A DNA stretch of 64,000 bases from contig CALWLW010000016.1 in the NCBI GenBank assembly GCA_944381625.1, positions 18,431 through 82,430 on the forward strand, in the 5' to 3' direction. This DNA comes from an uncultured Lachnoclostridium sp. (lineage in GTDB: Bacteria > Bacillota > Clostridia > Lachnospirales > Lachnospiraceae). Of this stretch, positions 16,269-25,121 are shown piece after piece. The position numbers and the translations under genes are program-made. Positions within the stretch are counted from its first letter, which is position 1. Every line of letters starts with the position of its first letter. The notes under the pieces were generated by a model. It was not told the origin of the DNA. It ran no database searches and saw nothing but the letters and a program-made list of their open reading frames with translations.

Positions 16269-16730
16269 ATGAAGATACAAAATGAGCATCTGGCGATCGC
16301 CACAGTTCCCGTCCAAAATTGGGGAGAACTATATGATCAGGATAATGCGTTGAAAATTGGTACGATCTTCAAAGATCTGGATCTGCCTTTTTTCGCAGCG
16401 GAGAAGATTCCGGAGTCACTGCCTTCCGGCAGGGATCTTCTGGGAAATTCTCAGGAACAAAAATGTGGTGCAAAGCTGACGGAGATCCAAAAGGTCAGTT
16501 TTGTGGCAGATGACCTGAGGCTGTATCTGGACACGCATCCGGATGATCCGGATGCTTTGAGCATGCTCAAGACTGTTCTGGGACAGCGCAAGCGGATGCT
16601 GTCGGAGTTCGCAGCTGAATTTTATCCGCTGACGATGGACTGCATGGCTGAGGGCTGTCAGAAGGATACCGCGTCAACATGTTACTGCTGGGCGGAAGGC
16701 CCGGCGCCGTGGGAAGGAGTGTGTTGTTAA
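16269..16730 (+). CDS. fused spore coat protein CotJA-CotJB
   Basis: 153 residues from ATG 16269 (AAGGGAG upstream). Residues 5-50 match CotJA: LAIATVPVQNWGELYDQDNALKIGTIFKDLDLPFF. Residues about 75-125 match CotJB: VSFVADDLRLYLDTHPDDPDALSMLKTVLGQRKRM, then AEFYPLTMDC. The two are normally separate genes of about 80 residues each, so this is a fusion or a lost gene boundary. A Cys-rich tail (CMAEGCQ..STCYCW..GVCC) follows, which could be cross-linked or bind metal in the coat. cotJC follows with a TAATG overlap. Confidence 0.8.
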   Translation: MKIQNEHLAIATVPVQNWGELYDQDNALKIGTIFKDLDLPFFAAEKIPESLPSGRDLLGNSQEQKCGAKLTEIQKVSFVADDLRLYLDTHPDDPDALSMLKTVLGQRKRMLSEFAAEFYPLTMDCMAEGCQKDTASTCYCWAEGPAPWEGVCC

Positions 16731-17335
16731 TGTGGATTTATGAAAAGAGACTGCAGTACCCGGTGAAAATCACCAAGACCTGTCCGAAAACCGCGCAGCT
16801 CATCATCAGCCAGTATGGCGGGCCAGACGGAGAACTGTCGGCTTCCATGCGCTATCTTTCGCAGCGTTACACCATGCCTGTTAAATCTGTGGGCGGACTT
16901 CTGACGGACATCGGTACGGAAGAACTTGCGCATATGGAGATTATCTGCGCCATGGTCTATCAGCTTACCAAGAACTTAAGTGTTGAAGAAGCGAAGGAAG
17001 CAGGATTTGATGCCTATTATATAGACCATACTGCTGGAATCTGGCCGCAGGCTGCTTCTGCTATGCCGTTTACCGCGAAGGAGTTCCAGTCAAAAGGAGA
17101 TGCGATCACCGATCTGACAGAAGATTTGGCTGCGGAGCAGAAAGCACGCACCGTATATGACAATCTTTTGCGAATGATAACAGATCCGGAGATCCGGGAA
17201 CCTCTGAAGTTTTTAAGAGCGAGAGAGATCGTTCATTTCCAGAGATTCGGGGAAGCTCTGGAGAAGACAAAAGAAAATCTGAATGCTAAGAATTATTATT
17301 ATTTTAATCCTGAATTTGACAAGAAGATGATGTAA
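16730..17335 (+). CDS. cotJC: spore coat manganese-catalase-like protein CotJC
   Basis: 201 residues from ATG 16730, overlapping the previous stop (TAATG). It is a di-manganese catalase-like ferritin fold: the glutamate in GGPDGELSASMRYLSQRY, the EELAHME helix near 63-69, the EDLAAEQKARTVYDNLL helix and ReIVHFQRFGEAL all carry metal ligands expected for the family. It is a spore coat protein that may detoxify peroxide. Co-expressed with the CotJA-B fusion; sporulation control (SigE) is known for relatives, not seen here. Confidence 0.9.
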   Translation: MWIYEKRLQYPVKITKTCPKTAQLIISQYGGPDGELSASMRYLSQRYTMPVKSVGGLLTDIGTEELAHMEIICAMVYQLTKNLSVEEAKEAGFDAYYIDHTAGIWPQAASAMPFTAKEFQSKGDAITDLTEDLAAEQKARTVYDNLLRMITDPEIREPLKFLRAREIVHFQRFGEALEKTKENLNAKNYYYFNPEFDKKMM

Positions 17336-17367
17336 ATCTCATCAAAATGAATGTGAGATATGGTACG

Positions 17368-17402
17368 GCAGGGTGGAACGGCAGTATGCCGGTACACCCT
17401 GC
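17368..17402 (+). terminator. terminator-like hairpin after cotJC
   Basis: GCAGGGTG pairs with CACCCTGC around an inner ACGGCAGTATGCCGGT stem, with only a short AATTTT tail. Placed 32 bases after the cotJC stop. Confidence 0.55.
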
Positions 17403-17642
17403 GTCAATTTTGATTCCAGAATAAATCTAAGTGTTTTCTGCGCAGCTATTTTCGGTAAATGGTAAATCTACCGTTTACTTATAAAATTTTCGAAGCGCAT
17501 TTTCCGGCCGGAAAATATCCAATTGCAGAATCTGGTCGAAGATGGTAGAATACCCTCATGAAAGAGTACCCATGACAGGGTGGCAGCCTCCCGAGCCAAT
17601 GAAACCGGTCTGCCGGAATACATAGGAAGGGAGGTGGTGCGT
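17403..17642 (+). promoter_or_regulatory. long 5' leader of the small toxin gene
   Basis: Noncoding stretch before the small hydrophobic ORF. It holds short inverted repeats and ends in AGGAAGGGAGGTGGT, a very strong ribosome site. Long structured leaders are usual for type I toxin mRNAs. Confidence 0.4.
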
Positions 17643-17759
17643 ATGACAGACTACGAGACCATAATGGTTTTCCTTGGGATAATCGGCTTGCTGATTTCTT
17701 TTGGTGGTATGCTCATTGCATTGCTTGCCTTTCTCGATAAGAGAAATAAGCGAAAATAA
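17643..17759 (+). CDS. small hydrophobic toxin, Hol_Tox-like (type I TA)
   Basis: 38 residues from ATG 17643 with GGGAGGTGG just upstream. The sequence MTDYETIMVFLGIIGLLIS, then GGMLIALLAFLDKRNKRK, is one membrane helix with a short acidic N-terminus and a basic tail, as in the putative holin-like toxin family (TxpA/RatA-type relatives). Such toxins damage the membrane and are held off by an antisense RNA from the opposite strand overlapping the 3' end. Structured hairpins lie directly downstream, where that RNA would be encoded. Confidence 0.75.
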   Translation: MTDYETIMVFLGIIGLLISFGGMLIALLAFLDKRNKRK

Positions 17760-17761
17760 AA

Positions 17762-17853
17762 ATGCCCACCCCGTCTGCCAACGGGATGGGCAGCTCTCAT
17801 TGAGAGCTAAATAAACCCTTTTTCGGGAGCATCCACTTTGGAGTGGGTGCTCT
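17762..17853. ncRNA. hairpin cluster after the toxin, candidate antitoxin RNA region
   Basis: Three stems: TGCCCA/TGGGCA with inner CCCGT/ACGGG (17762-17791), GCTCTC-att-GAGAGC (17793-17807) and GAGCATCCAC/GTGGGTGCTC (17828-17853) followed by TTTCT. The last can terminate the toxin mRNA; the others could belong to a convergent antisense RNA. The RNA itself is inferred. Confidence 0.45.
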
Positions 17854-18127
17854 TTCTATGTTCATTATATATCGGACTTTCTCTTTTAGCAAGTCTTGTA
17901 GAGAAAATTGTGAGGAGCGTGAGGAGTTTTAAGACCTGCAACCGTTATGAAACAGGCTGGATTGTGAGGCAAAAGGATTTTTGAAAGACTGGCGTATCCG
18001 GAGGAAACAATAAGACAGTATATTTTCGCATCCGGCCAGAGAGCCCCGGCTTCCCGGGAGCATGCCCCGGTATGCCAGAAAGCTCTCCCGGCTCCATATG
18101 CTAGTGGCGAAAAAGTATCAATCCTCC
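17854..18127. other. gap between the toxin locus and the leftward ABC permease
   Basis: No supported gene. Frames that read open here on the minus strand run into the permease and are shadows. Confidence 0.5.
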
Positions 18128-19936
18128 TCACTGCCCCCACGTTCCCGTGATGACGGAGCATTGGCATACTCGCTTTACCGGCCCGTAAACAGCCGCGGCG
18201 GTGGAGCCGGCCACGAACAACAGGATGATCAGTAAGGACGCCGCGGGGAACGCATAGGCGGCCTGGGGAAAATGTGTTTCGATGAGGATGCGGTACAGGC
18301 TTCTGTGGAGGAGCAGGCCGGCGGCGCATCCGGTCGCGTATCCGGAGCATGCGTAGGTGAAGGCCTCTGCCGCGATCATTCCCGCAATCTGCCGTTCGTC
18401 CATGCCCACTGCCCGCATGGCGCTGTACTGTTCCGCCCTGGCGGATACGCTCATGGAGATGCTGTTGATAATGTTCAGCGCGGCGACCAGGGCGATGATG
18501 AGGAGAAAGCCATATACGCAGAACAGGAAGGCCGTATAGGTGCCGGCCGTACTCTGGCCGCGGTCGTCATGAAAGGCGTACTGGTCGGGCACCGCCTGAC
18601 GGACCTTTTCCACGGTTTCGTCCCCTGCGTTTCTGTCCAGCTGTACCATAAGCAGAGAATAGCCGGAGGCGCCTGTCAGGCGGGTAAAAGTGTCGCCGGA
18701 AGCGATGAGCGTAACGGTATCTCCGGCTGAGCCGTCGCTGCTGAACAGATCGTATTTTAACAGGCCCGCAATTTCAAGTTCTTCTTCCCCGATCCATATC
18801 TTGTCTCCCGGTTCCAGAAGGCTGTCTTCGCTCAGAACAGCCAGTACGCAGCCGCTGTCACCGTATACTTTGGAGATTTTGCTCCCCCTCTTTAACAGTC
18901 CGTCTTTGGCGAGGCAGTCCAGATCGTATTCGTCAAAGGAGATAAGATCGCAGGACTGGACGGAGGCGTCTTCTGCGGTCCTCATGGGCAGACCGAAGGC
19001 GCTCCTGCGGCCATAGACCTGCCCTACGCCGTCTATGTGCCGGAGATTTTCCGCCAGCGTACCGTCCACAGAGTTGCCGCCGCTGTCCGCGGAAATATGA
19101 AGGTCAGGCGTGCTGGACAGCTGGGGCATGAGGTACTGCACACAGTCCACCAGCACGGAAAAACTTAGAAACAGGATGATGCTGAGGGCAAAAGATCCGG
19201 TCATGAGCAGCAGATTTTTCCTGGCAGATACGGCATGGTGAATGCCCAGGGACGTCTCAATGGGCAGAAACCGTGTGCCGGCCGCCCGATGGACCGGAGA
19301 GGACGTATATGCGTTTCCGGAGACAGCCGTAACCGGGGAGACCCTGGAGGCGCGTCTGGCGGGAGCGCCCGCGGCGATCAATACTGTAAGGACGCCCATA
19401 ATGCTTCCGCTGGCGATGCCTGTGGGACTGACGCCAAAGAGCGGTATCTGGGAAAATTCTTCTCTCACCAGGAAACGCAGTCCGGCGCATGCCGCCCAGG
19501 AGGCCGCCGTTCCCAGCACAACGCCTGTGGGGATGGCCGTGCGGCACCAGTTCAGGGCTTCCAGCCGGACAAACAGGATGATCTGCTTTTTACTCATCCC
19601 GATACAGCGCATCATTCCGAAGAATCTGGTGCGCTGGGCCACATTGCTGTTGATGCTCCCGGAGATCATCAGAACGCCCGCAAACAGAATCAGCACGGAC
19701 AACAGGGCCGCGATCGGAAAAAGAGTCTGCCCCATGGTGGTGCCGGCCATGTCCTGCATCGTAAGGCCCTCATGTTTTTCCAGAAGCCGGATTCGCTCCA
19801 TCCGGATGCCCATATCGGCCAGCGTAAAGATGGCCGTAACCAGAAAAACAGAGAAAATGATGCAGGAGAGGGTCATACGGTTCTGCCTCCGGTGCATTCT
19901 GGCGGAGATGGGGATCAGGCTGAGATAGCTTTTCAT
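18128..19936 (-). CDS. FtsX-type ABC transporter permease
   Basis: About 602 residues from ATG 19936, an ATGA overlap with the ATPase stop and GGGAGGTG upstream. Two FtsX-like halves are visible: an N-terminal membrane helix (MTLSCIIFSVFLVTAIFTLADM), helices around GQTLFPIAALLSVLILFAGVLMISGSIN with QRTRFFGMMRCIGMSKKQI (FtsX motif), and a second set with RAEQYSAMRAVGMDERQIAGMI near the C-terminus. It works with the ATPase at 19933-20616 and the two-component system next to it, the layout of peptide-antibiotic sensing and resistance exporters. The extracytoplasmic loop after helix 1 is short. Confidence 0.85.
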   Translation of the reverse strand: MKSYLSLIPISARMHRRQNRMTLSCIIFSVFLVTAIFTLADMGIRMERIRLLEKHEGLTMQDMAGTTMGQTLFPIAALLSVLILFAGVLMISGSINSNVAQRTRFFGMMRCIGMSKKQIILFVRLEALNWCRTAIPTGVVLGTAASWAACAGLRFLVREEFSQIPLFGVSPTGIASGSIMGVLTVLIAAGAPARRASRVSPVTAVSGNAYTSSPVHRAAGTRFLPIETSLGIHHAVSARKNLLLMTGSFALSIILFLSFSVLVDCVQYLMPQLSSTPDLHISADSGGNSVDGTLAENLRHIDGVGQVYGRRSAFGLPMRTAEDASVQSCDLISFDEYDLDCLAKDGLLKRGSKISKVYGDSGCVLAVLSEDSLLEPGDKIWIGEEELEIAGLLKYDLFSSDGSAGDTVTLIASGDTFTRLTGASGYSLLMVQLDRNAGDETVEKVRQAVPDQYAFHDDRGQSTAGTYTAFLFCVYGFLLIIALVAALNIINSISMSVSARAEQYSAMRAVGMDERQIAGMIAAEAFTYACSGYATGCAAGLLLHRSLYRILIETHFPQAAYAFPAASLLIILLFVAGSTAAAVYGPVKRVCQCSVITGTWGQ

Positions 19937-20616
19937 TCTCTGCACCTCCCCAGATCTGTGAGATGTCCGTCGGACACCTGGAGTATCCGGTCCGCTGTCT
20001 GAGCGATGCTCCGGCTGTGGGTGATCATGACGATCGTCTGCTCATATTTCCTGGACGCCTGCTTCAGAAGGGCAATGACCTCGTTGGTATTGCGGGAGTC
20101 CAGGTTGCCTGTGGGCTCGTCTGCCAGGATCAAAGCCGGCCGGGTGATCAGAGCCCGGCCGATGGCCGCCCGCTGCTGCTGTCCGCCGGAAAGCTGGCCC
20201 GGAAGGTGTGCGCGGCGTTCCGTAAGATGAAGGGCGCCGAGCAGTTCCTCCAGATATCTGCGGTCTGGTTTCTGGTGGTCCAGCAGTACAGGAAACATCA
20301 TGTTCTGTTCCACCGTCAATTCCGGGATCAGGTTGAAGCTCTGAAAGATAAATCCGATATTTCTCCGCCGGAAGACAGTTCGGTTCTGATCCTTCATCTT
20401 GAAAATATCTTTCCCGTCCACGTAAACCCGGCCCGCTGAGGGCGTGTCCAGCGCGCCGATGATGTTCAGAAGCGTACTTTTACCGGAGCCGGATTCTCCT
20501 ACGATCACAGTAAACTCTCCTTTGGGAACGGTAAAACTCACATTGCGCAGCGCGTGTACGGCGGCTTCTCCGCTGCCGTAGGTTTTGGAGACCTTTTCCA
20601 CCTTCAGTATGTCCAT
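19933..20616 (-). CDS. ABC transporter ATP-binding protein, MacB/LolD type
   Basis: 227 residues. Walker [12 protein letters not shown] near 39-49, Q-loop [12 protein letters not shown], signature [16 protein letters not shown] near 142-157, Walker [14 protein letters not shown] and H-loop MITHSRS are all present. It drives the FtsX-type permease encoded directly downstream with a 4-base overlap. These pairs export or displace peptides and lipids using mechanical work on the membrane domain. Confidence 0.93.
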   Translation of the reverse strand: MDILKVEKVSKTYGSGEAAVHALRNVSFTVPKGEFTVIVGESGSGKSTLLNIIGALDTPSAGRVYVDGKDIFKMKDQNRTVFRRRNIGFIFQSFNLIPELTVEQNMMFPVLLDHQKPDRRYLEELLGALHLTERRAHLPGQLSGGQQQRAAIGRALITRPALILADEPTGNLDSRNTNEVIALLKQASRKYEQTIVMITHSRSIAQTADRILQVSDGHLTDLGRCRE

Positions 20617-20736
20617 AAGAATTCCCGCCTTTCTTTACCCCATGGTCGGCCAGCCATCCGGGCGTGCCTGCGCCGGGGTATTCGATTTCGTGAAAGAAGC
20701 GTAACATATCCGCCCTACAGAAAGATAACTGCCATC

Positions 20737-21786
20737 CTACAATTTTGTAGGAATCAGAAAATGGATGGTAAATACAGAACCCTTACCCGGCTCGCTGTCG
20801 GCCTGTATGGTTCCGTTGTGCGCTTCCACCACTGCCTTTGCCAGCGGCAGGCCCAGGCCGATTCCCTGGGTGTCCTGGGACAGACGGCTGCGGTAAAAGC
20901 GTTTGAAAATATGATGCAGGTCTTCGGGACAGATCCCGCATCCGTCGTCTTTCACGAGGATCTGGAGCATGGAGGGAAACGTTTCCCATTGAATCTGGAT
21001 GCGGCCGCCTGCCTGGGTGTGATCCAACGCATTTTTTATAAGATTGCCCAGCGCTTCCGTCAGCCATACACGGTCGCAGGTCAGTACGGCTTCGTCAGGG
21101 CCGGAAAAAGACAGGATTTTTCCTTCCTGATCCGCCCGGAACGCAAACTGCCTTTTCAGATCTTCCATCATGGCGGATATCGGAACCTGAGCTTTGTCAA
21201 ATACCACCGTGCCGGCGTCGAGCTTCGTAATTTTTAAAAGATTCTGGACGAGATTTTCGATCCGGTCCAGTTCATACTCTGACAGTGCGGCGAATTCCGA
21301 CACAGTCTGCGGGTCCGAAGTATCCGCCTGTACGATGCCGTTGTAAATATTGAGCGCGGCAAGGGGTGTTTTCAGCTGATGAGAAATATCGGAGATGGTG
21401 TCTTTCATGAATTTCTTCGCGTTCTTTTCATTTTCAGCATGGGCGCTCAAAACAGCCGCCAGAGAATTGATCTCATGGAACAGCCGGCAGAGCTGGCCTT
21501 CCTCGTCGCATGCGAGTCGGATCTGGGGATTGCCGCACCTGTATTCCTGGAGCTGTGCGGCGGCCTGGGACAGAATCCGGTCCTGGTTTTGAAAATACAG
21601 AAAAAGAGTCAGGAGAGAGACTGCCCCGTCACAGAGAAAAAGACACAGCACATAAAGCCGGGCGTTCTGTGGCCGGAGAACGGCCAGGACAAAAGCAGCC
21701 AGGGCGAAGAGAACAGTGTATAGGATTATAAGGGAAAAGAGCCTTTTTATGTGTCTGTCGGACAAAATTCTCAAGAAGGATCTCAT
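20737..21786 (-). CDS. sensor histidine kinase
   Basis: 349 residues from ATG 21786 (ATGA overlap with the response regulator stop). Two N-terminal helices (near 15-65) frame almost no extracellular domain, typical of intramembrane-sensing kinases linked to ABC exporters. The phosphoacceptor His is in ISDISHQLKTPLAAL; the ATP-binding N box is NLIKNALDHT, with DDGCGI, a long F-box region and IGLGLPLAKAVVEAHNG. It should phosphorylate the regulator encoded upstream and control the adjacent ABC genes. Confidence 0.92.
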   Translation of the reverse strand: MRSFLRILSDRHIKRLFSLIILYTVLFALAAFVLAVLRPQNARLYVLCLFLCDGAVSLLTLFLYFQNQDRILSQAAAQLQEYRCGNPQIRLACDEEGQLCRLFHEINSLAAVLSAHAENEKNAKKFMKDTISDISHQLKTPLAALNIYNGIVQADTSDPQTVSEFAALSEYELDRIENLVQNLLKITKLDAGTVVFDKAQVPISAMMEDLKRQFAFRADQEGKILSFSGPDEAVLTCDRVWLTEALGNLIKNALDHTQAGGRIQIQWETFPSMLQILVKDDGCGICPEDLHHIFKRFYRSRLSQDTQGIGLGLPLAKAVVEAHNGTIQADSEPGKGSVFTIHFLIPTKL

Positions 21787-22469
21787 AAGCCGGTACTCCA
21801 TTTATATCCCATTCCGCGGACGGTCACGATCTTTTCCGGGGATCCGGGATTGTCCTCGATTTTTGTGCGCAGCCTGCGGACGTAGACGGTGAGGGTGCTG
21901 CTGTCGATATAGTTTTCTTCATGATCCCAGAGCCTGCCCAGGATCTGATCCGGCGACAGCACGATGCCCGGATGCTCCATGAACAGGCAGAGCAGCTTAT
22001 ATTCCCCCGGCGTCAGGGAAATCAGGGTACCATCTTTATAGACCTCCCGTGTCAGCAGTGATACGCGGATTCCGTTGGAGCTTAATTCTGCGTCCATCCG
22101 GTCAAAATCACCGCTTCTGCGCAGGATGGCGTTGATCCTGGATAGAAATACCGCCAGCTTGAACGGCTTTGTGATATAGTCGTCGCCGCCCATATCCAGT
22201 CCCATAATGATGTCCGTCTCTTCATCTGCCGCGGTGAGGAAGATCACCGGAACCCTGGACGTCTTTCGGATCTCCCGGCACAGGTCGTATCCGGAGCCGT
22301 CGGGAAGGGAAACGTCCAGAATCACCAGATCATAGAGCCCTTCTGCCCAGAGGGCCTGTGCCTGGGCAAGCGTCCGGGCGACCGTGACTTCGTAATCTTG
22401 TTTTTTCAGCGCGAAAGAAAGTCCTCCAATCAAGCTCAGATCGTCCTCCACAAAAAATATCTGTTTCAT
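21783..22469 (-). CDS. OmpR-family response regulator
   Basis: About 228 residues from ATG 22469; the frame extends upstream but MKQIFFVEDDLSL is the natural start. Receiver domain: acidic pocket EDD, phosphoacceptor Asp in LVILDVSLPDGSG, Thr in IFLTAADEE and Lys in DDYITKPFK. The winged-helix domain follows (LTPGEYKLLCLFMEHPGIVLSPDQIL, then VDSSTLTVYVRRLRTKIE-like). Forms a two-component pair with the downstream kinase and probably controls the ABC exporter. Confidence 0.93.
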   Translation of the reverse strand: MKQIFFVEDDLSLIGGLSFALKKQDYEVTVARTLAQAQALWAEGLYDLVILDVSLPDGSGYDLCREIRKTSRVPVIFLTAADEETDIIMGLDMGGDDYITKPFKLAVFLSRINAILRRSGDFDRMDAELSSNGIRVSLLTREVYKDGTLISLTPGEYKLLCLFMEHPGIVLSPDQILGRLWDHEENYIDSSTLTVYVRRLRTKIEDNPGSPEKIVTVRGMGYKWSTGL

Positions 22470-22779
22470 GCTAGTTCTGCCCCCTGAAAATAAATGCTTG
22501 CTTTTTATTGTATATGTTTGAAAGGGAAAATACAAGGAGCAGGGACAGGGGGCTTTCCTATGAACCAAGGCAAAAGCCGTCGGGGGATGTACGTACTTGT
22601 TTCTTGCCTTATCTTTGCTATAATCATAAAGTGGATCTGTCTTTGGGTCCAGGGCGCGGGCGGACAGGATATGGAACGAGAAGTATCTGCCAAAAACCCG
22701 TGCGAAGAAATCAAAAGAAAGGCAGAAAGCGGACAGATCGCGGAAAAACAGCCTGTCCGCCTGAATCGTCGCGTATATT

Positions 22780-24171
22780 ATGGAGAAAAGTCATTCAACG
22801 GAAAAATTATTAGAGGAGGCTTCTGTCCGCAGGCTTATCATACAGCTTGGAATACCTGCAATGTTTGGTCAGTTTTTCAATATCCTGTACAGCATCGTCG
22901 ATCGGGTCTATGTCGGGCAGATTCCGGGAGCCGGTGAGACTGCGCTGGCAAGTATCGGCGTGTGCGCTCCGGCATTGACAGCGATCTCTGCTTTCGCCTA
23001 TATGGTGGGGATCGGGGGCGCTTCCGGCATGAGTATCAGCCTGGGACAAAAGGACAGGAAACGTGCCCGGGCGATTGTGGGCAACGCCGTGTTCCTTCTG
23101 CTTCTTATGGCGGTGGTTATTACCCTTCTTCTGTTTGCCGTCAGAAAGCCGCTCCTTTACATACTGGGATGTAGCGATACCATGTTTCCCTATGCGGAAA
23201 CCTATTTTATGATCTATATTTTGGGGACACTCCCCTTACTGCTCGGCACCGGACTGAACCATTTCCTTTTGGGACAGGGGTTTTCCAGACAGGGGATGAT
23301 GGCGGTGGTCGTTGGGGCTGTCATGAACGTGGTGCTGGATCCGGTCTTAATCTTCGGGGCGAAGCTGGGCATTGCCGGGGCTGCGATCGCGACGGTGCTC
23401 TCCCAGTGCGGTATGGCCGTCTATGTTGTATACCAGCTTTGCAGGCCGAAAATACCGATCCGCCTGCATTTTTGCAGACCCCAAAAAGTCCTGTGCACCC
23501 GGATTCTCTCCGTTGGCTCCATGTCCTTTCTGATCACGATTCTGGATAACCTGATCATCATTTTGCTGAATATGGTGCTGCGCAGATACGGCGGAATCCA
23601 GTATGGGGATCAGCTCCTTACCTGCGCCACTGTGGTGCAGAGTTTTCTTACGATTGTATTCTGCCCGGCGCAGGGAATCACATCGGGATGCGCCGCTATA
23701 TTCGGCTATCATTACGGGGCTGGGCATTACCGGAAGATCCGGCGGGCATTTTTCGGCGTGTTTGTGCTCTGCGGTCTTTATATCGGAATACTGCAAATTG
23801 CAGTGCAGATGTCTCCGCAGATATTTGCAGGGCTGTTCCTGCAGGACACGGACATGATCCGGCTGGCATCCGCCAGCCTGCGGATGTATACGCTGGCGCT
23901 GGCCGGCGTGGCGGTACAATATGCATTGGTGGACGGGCTGACGGCGATGGGCAGGATCCGATACGCATTTCCGCTGTCCGTGTTCCGCAAACTTGTGTAT
24001 ATGGCGTGTATCTTTGTCCTGCCAAGGATCATGGATATCCGTTCCGTTTTTTACGCAGGGAGCATTTCCGACGCTGTCGGTGCAGCTTTCAGCGCGGCAG
24101 TCTTTTTTGGTATCGTAGATCCCAGGCTGAAAAAGGAACTGGTGCAAAAAGAAACGGAAGAGAACGGGTAA
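22780..24171 (+). CDS. MATE-family multidrug/Na+ antiporter
   Basis: 463 residues with about 12 membrane helices in two matching halves. The opening RRLIIQLGIPAMFGQFFNILYSIVDRVYVGQIPGAGETALASIGVCAP is the standard MATE motif, and the second half repeats it around ILSVGSMSFLITILDNLIIILLNMVLRRYGG. It exports drugs or metabolites against a cation gradient. It is transcribed away from the two-component system; no regulator is adjacent. ATG 22780 has a weak ribosome site. Confidence 0.88.
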   Translation: MEKSHSTEKLLEEASVRRLIIQLGIPAMFGQFFNILYSIVDRVYVGQIPGAGETALASIGVCAPALTAISAFAYMVGIGGASGMSISLGQKDRKRARAIVGNAVFLLLLMAVVITLLLFAVRKPLLYILGCSDTMFPYAETYFMIYILGTLPLLLGTGLNHFLLGQGFSRQGMMAVVVGAVMNVVLDPVLIFGAKLGIAGAAIATVLSQCGMAVYVVYQLCRPKIPIRLHFCRPQKVLCTRILSVGSMSFLITILDNLIIILLNMVLRRYGGIQYGDQLLTCATVVQSFLTIVFCPAQGITSGCAAIFGYHYGAGHYRKIRRAFFGVFVLCGLYIGILQIAVQMSPQIFAGLFLQDTDMIRLASASLRMYTLALAGVAVQYALVDGLTAMGRIRYAFPLSVFRKLVYMACIFVLPRIMDIRSVFYAGSISDAVGAAFSAAVFFGIVDPRLKKELVQKETEENG

Positions 24172-24401
24172 AGGAAAAAGCAAACCGGTCTTCCGCCTGC
24201 GGACAGGCTGACATTTTATACTTGCTGTAAAAAAGGGCACACAGACGGTATGTATACCGCTGCGCGACTCCCACAGAATTTGTGAAAAACGGCGGAAGTT
24301 CTGTGGTGATCCCGGACAGTACAAAAGAATAAAGCACCGATGTTTGGATTGAAAAAAAGCGCCCAGGTGCTATAGTAATACCATAGAGAGGTGGAAACGC
24401 T

Positions 24402-25121
24402 ATGGTACGTTTGGTAATATGCGACGACGAGGAGAAAATGGTGAGTCTTCATCTGGACAGGATCAGGAGGATCCTGGAGGAGAACCGGATAGCCTGTGAG
24501 ACAGAGACGTATACGCGCAGTGAAAATCTGCTGTACGACATCACGGAGGATGGATTTTACTATGATATCCTTCTGCTGGATATCGAGATGCCGGGGATCA
24601 CGGGCATGGAGCTGGCGGAAAAGATCCGCCCGTATCTGCCCGATGTGCGGATTATCTTTATCACGTCCCATATGGAGTATGCCATTGATGCATATGAACT
24701 GTCCATATTCCGCTATGTGCCCAAGAATGATCTGGAGAAGCGGCTCCCGTCCGCGGTGCTGGACGCGGTGCGGCTGGCGGAGCTGGAAGAAGGACGGGTC
24801 TACACGATCCGGACGAACAGCCGTCTGGAGCGTATCCCGTATAAAGAGATCCGCTATATTGAAAAGGATGGCAAGAATGCGGCGGTTGTCACCGGCAGAG
24901 GTGTATCAAAGGTGCGCAGGACGCTGACACAGATCTATGAGGAACTGGGAGCAGAGGAATTTATCTTTACGGATCGGGGATGTATTGTCAATCTGATCCA
25001 TATCGCGCAGATCCGGCAGGGCGCGGCCATGCTGAAGGACGGAACGCTGCTTCCCATCAGCCGCTCCCATTTACAGGGAGTGAAGGAAGCGGTCAACCGG
25101 TATTGGGGGAAGCATATATGA
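24402..25121 (+). CDS. LytTR-family response regulator (AgrA-like)
   Basis: 239 residues, GAGAGGTGG upstream of ATG 24402. The receiver domain has ICDDEE at the start, the phosphoacceptor Asp in ILLLDIEMPGITGMELA and Thr in IIFITSHMEYAIDAYE. The LytTR DNA-binding domain spans about 140-235 (RLERIPYKEIRYIEKDGKNAAVVT, then FIFTDRGCIVNLIHIAQIRQG, PISRSHLQGVKEAV). It pairs with the GHKL kinase that starts at an ATGA overlap and most likely controls the small protein and ABC genes that follow. Confidence 0.93.
   Translation: MVRLVICDDEEKMVSLHLDRIRRILEENRIACETETYTRSENLLYDITEDGFYYDILLLDIEMPGITGMELAEKIRPYLPDVRIIFITSHMEYAIDAYELSIFRYVPKNDLEKRLPSAVLDAVRLAELEEGRVYTIRTNSRLERIPYKEIRYIEKDGKNAAVVTGRGVSKVRRTLTQIYEELGAEEFIFTDRGCIVNLIHIAQIRQGAAMLKDGTLLPISRSHLQGVKEAVNRYWGKHI

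Noticed and set aside
17886..18350. 154-codon minus frame after the permease
   Set aside because: Arg/His/Pro-rich shadow overlapping the permease in another frame.
22494..22937. 147-codon frame ahead of and over the MATE gene
   Set aside because: It overlaps the clear MATE start by 158 bases and its second half is the MATE gene in another frame. A short real gene from ATG 22560 cannot be excluded.
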